Positions 37,311-50,134 are shown, numbered from the stretch's first letter. The stretch: 64,000 bases of DNA from Eonycteris spelaea (GCA_003508835.1 PUFA01000027.1:8432001-8496000), one strand, 5' to 3'. Numbers and translations are program-made. The notes: generated from the letters alone by a model not told the origin.

Positions 37311-38150
37311 GAAAAATCACATATAGAATGAAGAAATTATAGATAAACTTACTTCCATATTGTTTACTATATTGAAAACAACAATAGGATGATTAATTTA
37401 TATATTTTTAAAATAACTATAAGTTCTATTTGAATAGTTAACAGTATTTTAAAACAGCATAGTTCTCAAGACTTTCTCAAGTTATTTCTTTTGATATTAG
37501 CCATTGTTTTTGCCAAACTGAAAAGAAAGCCAAATAAAATAAATGGAAAATTAATGGACATCATTGTCACACTGAGATATTGTATGTTCCAATTAGTATT
37601 ATTTATATTCATTCATTATAGGTAAAAGAAAAAAAAAACAGAACATTTAAATTAACAATGACATATTTTAAATCTATAGTTATGAATGAGCTTTTTAGGA
37701 GCTTATGATTTTAAAATATTTGAAATTATATCAAATTATGCTCCCTGAGATTTTTGAAACAAGAATACTAAATGTGAACATTTTAGCTTTCCAAATCAAA
37801 GCATACTGTTTATAAAAGTCCTAAATAAATGGGTAAAAGGCAAAGCAAACATTTTGACCATGGTTTTAGATACAAGTAATAATAATAATAATAAAAGTCC
37901 GTAAAGAGAAGGTAGAAAAAATTTAAAGTAAAGCCTTCCCATCATAGCCCAGTGGAGGAAGATTGGCTTAGCATCTTTTCACCTGTGTCATAGCCATGTG
38001 ACCTGCTTGAGGCAGCTCATTTTTACTCTAGGTACGCTGGTGGCTGGCTGACTGAAGAGGAGCTTGTTCTAAAAACTTCCACTCAGGGAAACCAGGTTAA
38101 TAAAAAGCACGTCATTTAATAATTAAGAACCCAGTGAGTTTGCCAACTTG
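37311..38150. other. Unassigned AT-rich interval with an (AAT)n microsatellite
   Basis: An AAT trinucleotide run lies at about 37876-37894. No gene or other repeat is recognised. Confidence 0.5.
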
Positions 38151-38154
38151 ACAT

Positions 38155-38690
38155 TTTTCTTTCTTTTTGACAAATAAAAATTATATGTGTATATATATAT
38201 GTACATAATTTATATGTGTGTATATATATGGAATACAACATATATATATGTATGGAATACGACATGATGATTTGATATCTATATATACATTATGAAATGA
38301 TTACCATAATTAACACATCCATCATCTCACATACTTACTTTTTTTTTCTTTTTGTGGTGAGAACATTTAAGATCTACTTCTTAGCAAATTTCAAGTATAA
38401 TTGTAATCACTGTGCTCTACTTTAGATTCCCCAGAACTTATTTATCTTATAACAATTTGTGCCCCTTGACCAATGTCTTTCCTCCCCTCTTCCCACCCCC
38501 ATCCTACCAACCACTGCTCTACTCTTTGGTTCTGCAGATTCAACTTTTTTAGATTCTCTATATATAGTGAGATCATCCAGTATTTGTCTTTCTGTGTTTA
38601 CCTTATTTCACTTAGCATAATGTCCTCCAGATATATCCATGTTATCACAGATGGCAGGATTTCCTTCTTTTTTGTCATGTCTGCCAATAT
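38155..38690 (-). mobile_element. L1 3' UTR fragment, antisense, with internal TA-rich expansion
   Basis: Antisense L1 3' UTR strings occur in order: acatccatcatctcacatac, aacatttaagatctacttct, ccagaacttatttatcttat, ccaaccactgctctactctt, tttcacttagcataatgtcc. A TA/TG-rich tract at about 38183-38270 has expanded within it. It is separate from the 36-37 kb copy because both contain the same 3' UTR region. Confidence 0.75.
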
Positions 38691-39114
38691 TTCTAACATA
38701 CTATTTCCCTCACTTTCTTTATTAATTCATCCATGCAACAAATAATAAAGACTACTAGTATAAGCTGATGTACTATACATTCTGGAGGAGAAGAAGTCTA
38801 GAGGTAGAAATATCATCTAGTAAGCTATTTCTTGTACCTTGTTTCCATTGTGAGTGCTTTACAGATATATGGGTAAGGATGAAAATACCACATATCATGA
38901 GGAAGAAACTGTATCAAAGCCACATTGAAAGTTCTTCTTCAGCCTCATTGATTGTAAGCACTGGGTCAACGTTCATGTAGAAATATGCCTGGGAAGAAAG
39001 CTCAGGAGACAGAGTAGGGATGGAGAAAGTAAAGTTTAAGTTGTGCATCTTACTTGCTTTCTATATAAGTAAAATTATAATATGTTAAATATATATTTAT
39101 AATTTTAAATTAAT
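38691..39114. other. Unassigned interval
   Basis: No gene or repeat is recognised. A 70-codon plus-strand frame (38768-38980) has no domain signature. Confidence 0.4.
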
Positions 39115-39320
39115 TTTTATTTTAATAGTATTTATTGGGACTTTACTATAAGCCTATGATAAGTTCTTTACATGAGTTTTCCTACTTAAGTCTCACAAGA
39201 GTTCTGTGAACTTGTTACTCTTCTTATTCTTCTTTCATAAATGTGGTCTCCCAGCTAATAAAAAGATTCTAAATCAGACTGGACTCTCAGCTTTCAACGT
39301 ATGGTCTCAAATCTCAACAC
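39115..39320 (-). repeat. MIR SINE, antisense
   Basis: The plus strand reads as reversed MIR: agtatttattgggactttac, gataagttctttacatgag, acttaagtctcacaagagtt, then gtctcccagctaataaaaag. The element is ancient and non-coding. Confidence 0.6.
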
Positions 39321-39899
39321 CACCTTTGCATCCAATGCCTAGATGTTATGGGTATATATTTGCACTCAATCTATATCTGTTAAATGGATGACTGATTGCA
39401 CACTAATATTTATGCCACAGGGCAGCCTAAAGTTCACACGGTGTTTCTAAGAAGAATAAAAAAGTAGGAAGCCTAAGGTATAATCTTTGATTGATTGGAA
39501 AAAAAAATCGTAAGGATTAATTAAGAAGTTATAAAACCCAACTAAATACAAAAAAGAAAAAATTTAGAACGATATAGTAATTCATGTGGGGAGAGATATT
39601 ATAAAGATCATAAAGTTTAGGAAAATTTCTACTGTGGCCTCAATTTTATGAATTTAGGATAATTCAATTGGTCTATAACTCATTTTATATTTCTAGGTGA
39701 AAATTGTTCTCATCTGAAGAATATCAAGACACTTGCAGCATTTTTTTTTGTGTGTACAGATGTCAATTTAATGTTATTAAACATTTACTCTGTGCAAGTT
39801 CTCACTGCACATTCCGCGGAAGATTTATAAGTATATGTGTAAGACATTTTTGAACTCATAGAACTTTATGTGGGAACTGGGGAGGCAGACTGAAAATCT

Positions 39900-40620
39900 C
39901 ATTAATCCTTCAAGACTTGCTCTGACCCTGCACCACACTACCTCAGTTCCTTCTTCATTTCCCTCACACTAGCATCTTGAAAATACTGTGGGCAAGCTTT
40001 CCTTGACCTTTTTTTTTTGCATTTGTTCATCAACTGCCTAGGTCAGGGATCCTCAGTGCCCCCAGGCCACAGACAGTACTGTCTGTGGCCTGTCAGGAAC
40101 CAGGCCGCACAGCAGGAGGTGAAGGTCAGGCCAGCGAGCAAAGCTTCATCTGTATTTGGAGCCACTTCCCAGCACTAGCATCACCACCTCATCTCCACCT
40201 GAGATCATCAGGCATTAGATTCTCATAGGAGCACTGGTCCCCGGTACCAACAAGTTTGGGGACTGCTGGCCTAAGTTACTCCTCTCAAGATGTCACTCTC
40301 TCACTTTTGCTGGGATTCTGCTGAAGTATTAGAGAATCAACAGGGGTTCCTTTAACTCCCTACTATAAAATATCCATATTCACCTTGTTCTCTTTTTCTA
40401 CTTTATTTTTCTCTATGGCACTAATCACCAACTTACACATGCTTATAAAACTTATACAAATGAATGCATTTATTTACTGTTTACTAGCTGCCTCCACTCA
40501 TTAGCCTGTGAGTTCTTTGAGAGGAGGAACACATTTCATTCATGTCTACATCTTTGCCTAGACTGGTGCAGTCATAGAGTAGGGACGCACCTAAATATGT
40601 ATCGAATGAATGAAAAATGA
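39900..40620 (+). repeat. L2 LINE 3' part, split by a MER1-like element
   Basis: The left half (39905-40035) reads aatccttcaagacttgctct and cttgaccttttttttttgc; the right half (40277-40620) continues with gatgtcactctctcac, ctctatggcactaatcacca, cctgtgagttctttgagagg and ends tatcgaatgaatgaaaaatg. Together they form one L2 3' end interrupted by the 225-bp hAT insertion at 40044-40268. The join across the hAT is colinear, which supports both calls. Confidence 0.65.
40044..40268 (-). mobile_element. MER1-like hAT-Charlie non-autonomous element (second copy)
   Basis: This 225-bp copy lies in the opposite orientation to the one at 16147. Shared strings include ggaaccaggccgcacagcag, gagatcatcaggcattagat and tctcataggagcactggtcc. 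The 8-bp target duplication is gcctaggt (40036-40043) and gcctaagt (40269-40276), one mismatch. The subterminal region forms a perfect 30-bp palindrome (40063-40092). No transposase is encoded. Confidence 0.85.
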
Positions 40621-41639
40621 ACTGAATACTGAATATACACTGTACAAAGCCCGAATTGTTAATACAGGTGATAATCACTATAGAAACTCATAGGAAATAT
40701 TTGGCTTTGCAGTGTGAAAACTACTCAAGGAGAGAGAATTCTATCTTTTAAATATCTGTATTCAGTGATGTACCTGGCAGAATAGCTAACATATTGTACT
40801 TACTTTATACAACTTTGTGGAAATGTTATATTTCCAAGAGGAGCTGTATCTTTAGCAGGGCTTTGAGAGTTAGGTGTGATTTAGACTAGAAGCAAGTAGA
40901 AGAGATGACATTAATCTTCTGAATAACATACAGATGAAGATACACATAATTTCCTTTAACATACTGTATCAGGATATGTTAGCAAAAACAGAAGCTAAAA
41001 CTAAAAAAAAAAAAAAAGTAAAAGTAAGTGACGCTAGCGTTAGGGTTAAATTGCAGAAGGCTTTGGTTTAAAGGTATACAGAGTGTTAAACAAAATTTTA
41101 AGTGAATCATGTACTTTTGAGCATGTAACAAAGTAAAGGTAGTATTTTTGGAAGATACATTTTACTCTTATATTCATTTGCATGCATTTCTATTCAGTAT
41201 GTACCTAGGATCAGAATAGTTATGTTTTCAGAAAGCATATCGACTTTACTAAATTGGTTCAGGGAAGAATTGGGTAGAGAGATTAAATAGTAAGTCTATA
41301 GAAATAGGCTGGATGGGTGTGATGATAATATGGACTGGAGTGATAAGGATAGAAAAGAAGAAATTATGTGAGTAATGTATAGAAATATTAAATAGTGTTT
41401 TCATATGCAGGCATTTCAAAGAGAGGTCATGGATAGAACTGATAACATTTGGTTGGGAAAATATTATATTGGGAAACTTAATTTTAAGATAGAAGAAACC
41501 AAAATAAAATGACAACAGGCTGGTGACAATGTGGCTAGGAAGTGTAGAGACACTGAGGTTGGAAATAGACATTTGGGAATTAGAAAAACATAGTTAATAG
41601 TTGTGGTAATATTTTCAGAACATTTGGGATTTGTGGTTC
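40621..41639. other. Unassigned interval
   Basis: Contains a 15-base A run near 41004. No gene is recognised; the 107-codon minus-strand frame at 41249-41572 has no domain and A/T-biased codons. Confidence 0.45.
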
Positions 41640-42240
41640 TCATTAATTCATTTATATGACAGGTATTGATTGGGCCCTTTTTTGCCAGGAATTCTTCTAG
41701 GTGCTAGGGATGTAGCAGAGACCAAACAGAATAAATCCCTTCCTTTATGTACTTTATGTTATAGTTAGAGAAAGTAAAATAGATGGCATATTATATCTGT
41801 GGGTGATAAATGATACAGGGAAAAATAAAGCAGAGCAGGAAGGTGAAAGACGGGGGTGGGGTGGGTATCAATTTCTAGTAGCACAGTCAAGGAAGGTTTC
41901 ATTGAGGAGGTGAACAAAATCTGAAAGCAGTGTGGTTGTGAGCCATATGAAATCTGGGGGAGCAGCTTGAGAAAGCAGGAAAGCAAAGGCCCCGATCCCA
42001 CTTCTCATGTTCAAGAAAAAGTGAGGGGTCCATCATGGCAGGAGAGGGGGATGGAGTAGGGTGGGAGACAGGGCAGAACATAAGGGGTGAGGAATAGACC
42101 TTGTCATGCTTGTGGACCAAAATCAACTTTAGGGCCACTCTGAATGAGAAGGTGCTGGCAAATAGTTTGGAGCACAAGGTATGTTGTGACTTGTATTTTA
42201 AATAAATCCTCTGGTTCCTCTATCGATTACAAAGCAGTGA
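41640..42240 (+). repeat. Ancient mammalian dispersed repeat, long copy (family unresolved)
   Basis: This is the longest copy here of the unresolved family: gggcccttttttgccaggaa, ttcttctaggtgctagggat, gtagcagagaccaaacagaa, then tcaaggaaggtttcattgag, gaaatctgggggagcagctt and caactttagggccactctga. It looks like one element from near its 5' end through its body. Minus-strand frames of 78 and 92 codons here are shadows of the repeat. Confidence 0.5.
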
Positions 42241-44574
42241 GTCACCTAGAGTGAGTGGGCTTACTGCCTCTAGTCAAAGACATTTGTGTTTAGAAAAATT
42301 ATTTGCCTACTTATTTTGAATTTCCCAAACCATCTTTTCAGGTTTCAGTTTAACTTCCCTCATTTCCATTCAAGCACATTTCCAGCATCCTCTTTAGCAT
42401 TTTTTTGTATCTTCACTGCTGTCATGGAAAGCTTACCTTTGGGAAGCTTCTTGAGTTAGATGGAAGATAAATGGTTAATTAATTATCTTTTCCATTGACT
42501 CTGTTCTCGAATGCAGACTTTGATTTTATTGGATTTTAACTCATTATCTATGTGTTCTTTCTAAGGCTAAGGTGAATGAATGTATTTGGAGGAGAAATCT
42601 CTCATAAGTTTCCTATACTTTCTGGATCCAATCACATTTTGAATTAATTATCTGTCTCTTGTGGTCTAGCACCAATTATATCATAAAAGTATATACGTCA
42701 TATTATTCAAAATTACATTTTACTGCTGTGTCATTAAAATGATAACAAATTCTAGAAAATTCCAGCAGTACTTCAACCTATCCTGGTGGTTCTGAAACTT
42801 CTTGAGAGATTCTTTCTTTCATGTTTACATTAGTCTTATAAATGTCTAGAATTCTAACCTAAATTTAACTCAGATAATGCAAGTAAGTATGAAGAAATAG
42901 GTACTTTGGAATTCAGGTTGTAGGTTTCCCTGCTTAAAATCTGTCTATTTAAGCACAGGGAGATGAAATGGGTATGACATTTATAAACCAACATTCTGTC
43001 CAGCAGTTTTTAATAAGGTTACTAGTTTCCCAAGCATGGTGCTGTGCTGTTTAGGAGAGGTCATGTACTGGTTCAATGTTTATAGATCACTCTAAAAAAT
43101 GAAAAACTATACAAATGCCCCTCTGAAGACGAAATGAATTCAGCACACCTGCATGACTTTTTTTTTTGATCTTTGATAAACATTCATTGTAGAATTTTGA
43201 AAGCTCTAATTCAAATACATAAGTAAATAAAATTTGCAATCTGGTATGTCAGCGTCTTTACTCAGGTCATGCCAAATTGTCACAAGATAAATAATTTTTT
43301 AAATATTACTAACCAAATTGAAGTGAGAAAACATTGTATATTCTTGAAATTATAGTGGAAGTTTCTAATTGAGTTATAATCACCCTAAAAAAAATGAAGG
43401 TTTAGTTTAAGTAATTGAAGAATAATTCTCATTATTATCAACTAGAGCAAACAAACTCTTAAGATTCATTGGATATTTGACCTGGTGTACTAAGTTCTCC
43501 TTAGGTGAAAATTTATTTTTCTTAAACTATAATCAAAATAAATTTTATTTTTGTCAAACATCTCTCTAAGACCTCTTCTCCCCTCCTCTCCCACCTCCAG
43601 TAAAGTAGATTTTATAACCAAGGCTGTGATTAGGTACAATATGTTCTCTTTACTGTTTCCATATTTAGGTAGAGGTATATGAAAATGTTCAAATTCTAAC
43701 AAAAAATGCACATAGAAAAGGCACACTGATTTGGTATTGTTTATTCACAATGTCATCATTGCCCATTGTTTAGAACTTTGGATAGTTAAAAATTCAAATC
43801 CAGTTAAGAACCCCTGCTCTGGGCAGGGGTGTGGGAGTCACAAAATTTCTAAAATGATAAGACAGTTTCAAAGACAATAGCTTGGTATGAAAATGACTTA
43901 AAAATATGCAGAAAACTGAAATTTTAGAGCAGATGTTTTTCTGATAACATTTTCTAAGAAAGCAATGAGGAAATGGTTCATTTTCCTCCTAAGGAATTAA
44001 GATGCCAGGTCTATCTCTAACAACATCCCATAATAACTCTCCAGAGATAGGAAATAGATTGGAATTAGTTTCTGATTGATTTGACTATTTCTATCATTTA
44101 CAATCCCTTACTTATCTGCTTACCTAAGCCAGTTTTTCCTGGGTATCCTTTTCAATTGTAATGTAATACCTTCCCTACGCATGGCTGGGAAAATATTAGT
44201 GCATTTGTAAGTACTGAGTTTTTTTCTCTTAATCCTTTGTTCAATAAATCAAAAAGCTGGTAGGGAATGTATTTTTGTGAAGAGGTTATAGATTTGAATG
44301 CTCTGCCCATGAGAGAATTCACTGAAATTTTCTCTTATGAGGAAATGGCCTTTTAGCCCCACACAGATCATAAGATAAATGAACCAGATCTCAAACCTCA
44401 GCTATTAAAGTCACAGAGAGCATAAAATGTTGTCTGGGATTTTATTGCAGTAACTCACAGCTGCATAGCAATCACCTTTGCAAAGCACAGACACTTGGAC
44501 ACTCAAAAAGTGCCTTTCATTTTGAAGATTCAAAAGACTATTTTTTCATTAGAAACAAGCACTGTTTATGAGTA
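42241..44574. other. Unassigned interval
   Basis: No gene, RNA or classifiable repeat was recognised. A short inverted pair, acccctgctctgggcagggg, lies near 43810-43829. Confidence 0.45.
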
Positions 44575-44700
44575 TAACCATAAGGAATATGAATACTTCC
44601 ATTCACCGTACATTGTTTATGTAGTACATGATGCCTACCATACCATAAACTCTCAATAAATATCTGTTGCTTTGTGGGTTGATGAATGAATGAATGAAAG
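44575..44700 (+). repeat. L2/MIR 3' end with TGAA repeats
   Basis: The string catgatgcctaccataccat followed by aaactctcaataaatatctg and a tgaatgaatgaatgaaag tail is the usual end of an L2 (or MIR using the same 3' end). Confidence 0.45.
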
Positions 44701-44765
44701 AAAAAAATGAAAAAATTCCGTGTTTTGATTTGTCCTTTTTGGCAGTACGAAAAGTCATTTGGAAA

Positions 44766-44960
44766 TTAAATATTAATTCATTCAACACTTTGGTGATTTT
44801 TTATTCATCAAATACATATTGTCTGTGATATACCAATGCTAGGTCCTAGGGGGAAAATAATGAATCAGATGGACGTCATCCCTGATCTCATGGTGTTTAT
44901 ATTCTGCTGAGTCTTACTATTAGGATGAAACAAGTAGAATGCAGACCTGTATTCTGAGGT
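44766..44960 (+). repeat. Ancient mammalian dispersed repeat fragment (family unresolved)
   Basis: The order tatattgtctgtgatatacc, aatgctaggtcctaggggga, atcatggtgtttatattct mirrors the 'ctactatgtgccaggcactg...ctcatggagcttacattct' consensus also seen at 34.8 and 41.6 kb. Confidence 0.4.
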
Positions 44961-45064
44961 TTTCTTAAAAATCATCGTGACTAATTTAGTATTGGATAGA
45001 TGTATTCCATTAAGTGCCTTGATAGGCATGTTATCAGTTCTGAAGTTTATTTATGCATCAGTAA

Positions 45065-45200
45065 TTTCTAGAGAACTTGTAAAACAGATTTTTTAGGACC
45101 TAACCAGACCTGTTACATCAGAATCTCTAGAGTTGGCTAGAAGTCTGCATTTTTAAGAAACTCTTCAGATCTGTCTGATGAAACTGGTATAGAGGAATCA
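45065..45200. mobile_element. MER5-type hAT relic
   Basis: Blocks gagaacttgtaaaacagatt, catcagaatctctagagttg, agtctgcatttttaagaaac follow MER5A/B. Ends and target duplication are not resolvable. Confidence 0.6.
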
Positions 45201-46419
45201 CTATTTAGCATAAGATAGAAGTTTGAAATTACTATTAGTATAAGGTAAAGATTTATGTTTTACTCCAAAGAAAATATCAGTTGGCTCTCTTTCAATGTCA
45301 GATCATTTTATATAAAGAGATGATCGATCAAAATAACCCCTACCATTAGCCTTACCTCATCACACCTTATATTGTTATCTATCTTTTAAAACTTTGCCAT
45401 CGTCATGTGGTTTTACTCCCCTTATCCTTTTGGTATTGATAAATATTCTCTGGGTAGTGTACCTCTTCACAGTTTCTCTTTATGTCTTTTTCCTCTGGTC
45501 AAAACCAACTCAGGACACACTTCCACCATGGATACCTGGAGGGTTTTTTCACTGGCTCCAAACTCTGTCATCAAAAGACGTTGGCTTCTTCTACACATAT
45601 CTGCTCTAAATGTTTACTCCTCATATGTAAAAAATGTATTTATATACATAACAAAAAATCCAGTTTTTGACTAATCACAAGAAGAATTTTAGACTCAAGA
45701 TCGTGTACTCAAAGTTTTTATAACTCAATTTTGATGGTTTCATTGCTTTAGTCTCCTGGTACTTAGCTATCAAAGAACAATCTCTGAACTTTTATAGCTT
45801 TCCTCTCTGTGGGTCTATTTACTTCAAAAGCAGTACAACTAGTCTCTGCCAACAAACTGGGGCAAAATGTTAGGACTGGGAGAGAACTTACCAGAGTCTA
45901 CTAAATGCCTACAGGGCTGTGCAGGAACTAGTCACCTTAGTACTCACAACCTTGAGAAACTGCAGGCAGTTCTAATTAGCAGTAAGTAGCCCTGGCTGTG
46001 GTTCTGAAGAGGGTAAAAATACCGAGTCAACATGCTTTGCTCTGAGGTTGGGGCAGGTGATGATTTATCCCATTCTTTTTGTAATTGGAGATATGCTTCG
46101 TTGCCTTCAAACTGCAGAAAGTGTATATTGCTTGTAGTTCTCGATGCAGATTATTAAAATTTCTCAGTAAGGAGACTGAAGTAGAGAGTCTGTCCAAACA
46201 AATCACTTCTCCTGAATAAGGGGAATCAATACGTACATTATTTTTGTTTTCTAGAGGTGAAGTATATTAAACAAACTTCTTTATCAAGAGAATCATGGGT
46301 TTTTTATTTTAAATTTTGAGGGATGAGGAGAGAATTAGAATTTATCTTTACTTTTTTTTTTTTTACTTAAGAATGCTAATTTATTAGCCTAAGCAATATC
46401 ATGTCTTATTTATTTAGCC
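45201..46419. other. Unassigned interval
   Basis: Three short plus-strand frames overlap at 45394-45674 (62-89 codons), with no domain. No repeat is recognised except a T run near 46350. Confidence 0.4.
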
Positions 46420-46575
46420 CCAGCCCCTACTGCAACATTACGAGACTCCAAGCGCGGACCACCTAGTTGAACTCATTCCACCCACCAAACCAGAGGAGAT
46501 AATGATAGTAAATGATTAGTGATTATTGTTTTAGACCATACACTGGGTCACTTGTTAGACATCAAAAAATAATTG
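46420..46575 (+). mobile_element. Possible MaLR (MLT1-like) LTR end
   Basis: The segment gattagtgattattgtttta followed by gaccatacactgggtcactt resembles the 3' end of MLT1-type LTRs ('tattgttttaagccactaagtttgggt'). Only a short piece is visible. Confidence 0.3.
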
Positions 46576-47559
46576 ATTTCTTTCATTTTTTCCCTCTTTC
46601 TCTATCCTTTGCAGTTTTATGTTTATTGTTAAAGAAAACCAGATTGCTTTCCTTATAGAAATTCCTACAGTCTAGATATAAGACTTGTACTCCTCGTGTT
46701 TTTTAAACATGTTCTTCTGTTGTATAGTCCATTTCTGAAAACAAAACACATGCAAAGTTTTGTTGACAACGATAAACAAAAATCTGTAAAATTTGGAAGT
46801 GTGAATTCCAAATCATCATGGACTGTAGTTAATTGCTGCATGGTGACAGATCGAAGTTAAGGATTTTTTTTGTTTGCTTGCCAGTCTTCATATTGCTGAA
46901 TTTCATAACTAAAAATAAAAAATAATAGACTAAAACTAGTACACTATCCCTAGAATATTTTAAGAAATTTTCTAGGCATTGTTTTAAGAAAAACTTTGTG
47001 TTAGGAATTAGTGGATTTATTTATTTATTTACTTACTTTTGAAAGTGCTTTTTGGTGAAATTTTAGACTGTGTTATATATTGGTCTCTGTCAACCAGGGA
47101 AAATTTTACCTATCTCCTCTTCTTTCGAGTTAATATTTAAACTGATTTTAACCTTATAAATCTCTTGATATTTATCCCATTCCCAAAACTGAGTTAATTA
47201 TGCAGCTGTTTTTTTTTAATATACTGTGCATTGTGAATTGTTTCTCTTATACATTTCTGATTTCTTTCACAAAGTCTGATATTTTTGCACAGAGAGGTAG
47301 TATAAGAAAATCTAAGGTTGTAGCAAAAGAGGCATGCATGTTTAAATGAATGATTGTGGGAATTAATGCGTGAAAGAGAATCTTTTATTTGGCTTATTAG
47401 CATAGTTTGTAACCAACCTAAACAACTGCTTCTGTTTTCAGCAAAGTCTAAATTTTGCACAAGTTCACCATTCCCTTGATGGTGACGACTGCCAGACAAT
47501 TCGTTTTTGATCTTTTTAGCTTGAATTCCCATTGCTTTCATTAATGCTTGTGCTAAGCA
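46576..47559. other. Unassigned interval
   Basis: No gene or repeat is recognised. The 115-codon minus-strand frame at 47194-47541 has no domain I recognise and is probably chance. Confidence 0.4.
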
Positions 47560-48180
47560 AAAACAGCCTTAAAAAAGTTCTCTACAATCTTTTATAAACA
47601 TTTCAGTCACATTTATAGGAGAAACTATCAATTTGTCAAGCTGCAAGTTTATTAACACATTGTAATGTTCACACTGGATCAGCAATATGGAAAATTGCAG
47701 CAGTATTTCTACACCAAACCTATGGGTGACAAAATGCTGGGTTTTCTTTAATTGAGCTGAATATTAAACTGATTTCAAATGCTGCCTATGTTGTTACTTG
47801 AGTAACCTACATTCTTAATAATCTAATTTCCATTGTGTGATGGCCCTGGGGCAAAGTGCTTACTTGGAGAGGAGCAATTTGTGGTCACAGATGGGCTTGA
47901 ATTGAAACAATCTCCGTGACCTCCCTAAAGGTCTGTTGCCCTCCTGAGAGACCCTGATTGCAGCTCAGCCAAGCCATGTCCTATCTCTTCTCCTTTCTAA
48001 AAGTTCTTTAATAAGTCTGAATGGCTGGTTAAAAACAGGTGTTATGTGTCTATCACAAAGGAGGACATTTAAATTATAGCTCTTAACATAGGTCATCCCT
48101 CAAAAGGAATTAGTCTTAAGACTTTTATAAAGTCCTTAATTATGAAATCATTGCTTGACTCAGGTCAGTTTCTTCATTTC
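47560..48180. promoter_or_regulatory. Candidate conserved non-coding element
   Basis: A 620-bp stretch has balanced composition, no visible repeat and no long open frame. It holds motif-like strings: gtcacatttataggagaaac, tttctttaattgagctgaat, ggccctggggcaaagtgctt, ttgaattgaaacaatctccg, ccttaattatgaaatcattg and cttgactcaggtcag. Such density of TAAT, ACAAT (SOX-like) and TGACTCA (AP-1/MAF-like) cores is usual in deeply conserved enhancers. This is inference from composition; no alignment was possible. Confidence 0.3.
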
Positions 48181-48659
48181 TACTTTTTTAATTTTGCCTT
48201 TCATCTGTTTATTATCATTAGTAACAGTGTTTGCCATTGTTTTAACTGTATATGACGTGTCAAATATCTCACTAGTTTCATTAAGTCTAATGTCGCACAA
48301 CCACACATTTTAGGTGTTAGTCTTCGTTATGAGGATGTCGAAATGAAAAATGGTGGCCCGAACACCAAAGCTAGAAAGTAGTAGACTCAGGATCCACATT
48401 CAATTCTCCCCCAATTCCTTTTACTCTTTTTTTTTGGTTGTAGCCAAAGTTCACTTTCATTACAAAATAGTTTATATTTAAAAAAAAAAAAAAAACCAAC
48501 AAAAAACAAAAAAAACCCAAACCTGTGCTCCTGCTGATGACTAATAGTTATTATGAGCATAGCCACCAGTCTAAATCAGCAACCCTCTCTATATTACAAT
48601 TAAATTTTGAACATTGACATGCTCTACCCATAAATAATTAAGTATTGACTAACCCTCTA

Positions 48660-48765
48660 CACACTAGTTAGGCTATGAGAGCTTTAACCACAATGCTAAA
48701 ATTTATTAATTTTGTTATTCCAGTGTCTAACACAGAGTAATTATTCAATGAATGAGCAACTCTTC
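48660..48765 (+). repeat. L2/MIR-type 3' end fragment
   Basis: The stretch gttattccagtgtctaacac followed by agagtaattattcaatgaat is a recognisable but diverged L2/MIR terminal segment. An A-rich tract lies upstream at 48480-48516. Confidence 0.35.
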
Positions 48766-49869
48766 AATGGTCTAGTAAGTTTACCTTGACATTCCTGCCA
48801 TTAACCCTTCATCTTTCTCTGCTGAATTTTAGATAAAAGCTGAGTTAACACATATAATACTGTATTCATCAGAAACAAAATATAAACCAAAAAGCCAGCT
48901 ATTCAAAAAGGGTAGACTACCTTTACTGTAATGTAACTATCATGTATACTATAATGCTCATTCTTATTAATCACTAAAATTAATTAGAAAAAGACTAATA
49001 TATTCCATATACATTTCTACTCAGGTCTGATAAGACTTGGGTTCTGACTGTTTCCCTAATTTTACATTTAGAATGCCCAGAATACAATTTCCAAAGGACA
49101 AAGACCGGATTCTCAGTGTCAACACCATTGATAGATGCTAGACAGTATCTTGATAAAGAGAAACACTTGTATACACAATGAGATAAGATAGCATGGATAA
49201 TTGCAGTTGGTTACATTTACACAATAAAAATCAACCATGTATGTCAAAAAGAGGAGAAACTAAGCTTTGAACAGTTTATATACAAAATTTTCTGGAGCTT
49301 TAATTATCTCCAAGCTTGTCAAGATCCAAAGGTACAGGAGAAAAGAACTGAATAAGGAATATTGAATACGCAGATCATGGTTAATCAAGAAATCTGCTTT
49401 TGCCATTTATTGTTTTTGTCAGCTTACACTTGTTAAATGAGGACGATAAAGATTAGTGCTTATATAATAATAAGCTCATGAATATTTGATTTCTCCTACA
49501 ATACATTGTTGCACGCTGGTCACATAAATCCTAATACATGACACACAGTTCAGACAGCCACAGTTTAGGAAGGACATTGTACATTCACATTGTATGAGTC
49601 TGGAAATCAGGATATATGAAGAAACATTGAAGAAAGTTGGGATGCTTAGCTTTCAGAGTAGAAGGCTATTTTCAAATAGAGAAGCATACACTGTAGAAAA
49701 GGGCTAGATTTGTACTGCTTTTCTATAGAGGATCAAAGCCTCGAAACTATAAGAAGAAATTGTTCAGTTCATTAAAGGAAAAAAAGTAATAACTAGGAGA
49801 CCTCGGGAAAAATTAAGTAAATGCTGAATTTGGTATAACTAAAAGTGTTGAGGGTGCTATAGAATATTA
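48766..49869. other. Unassigned interval
   Basis: No gene or repeat is recognised. Confidence 0.4.
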
Positions 49870-50035
49870 CTCCTCAAATTTTAGTATAAACATGTACCAC
49901 TTGAAAATGTTGTTAAAATGCGGATGCTGGTTCAGTAGGGCTGGGATAGGATCTGAGCCATGGCATTTCAGTTAGCTACCAGGGGATGTCATAGCTGGTG
50001 GTCCTCATACCACACTTTGAGTAGCTGAAGCAAAT
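49870..50035 (+). mobile_element. MER5A-type hAT relic
   Basis: MER5A blocks occur in order: ctcctcaaattttagtataa, cttgaaaatgttgttaaaat, ggatgctggttcagtagggc, gctggtggtcctcataccac, actttgagtagctgaag. No clean target duplication was found. Confidence 0.7.
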
Positions 50036-50134
50036 TTCTTATTCAGGGACAGAAAGAGACTAAATCACTAATGCATTTTTAGTTATTCTGTCAATTTACA
50101 AAATAAGGTATTACTGTGTTTTGGTTTTTTTACT

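Noticed and set aside
47194..47541. 115-codon minus-strand frame
   Set aside because: No recognisable domain and no coding context.
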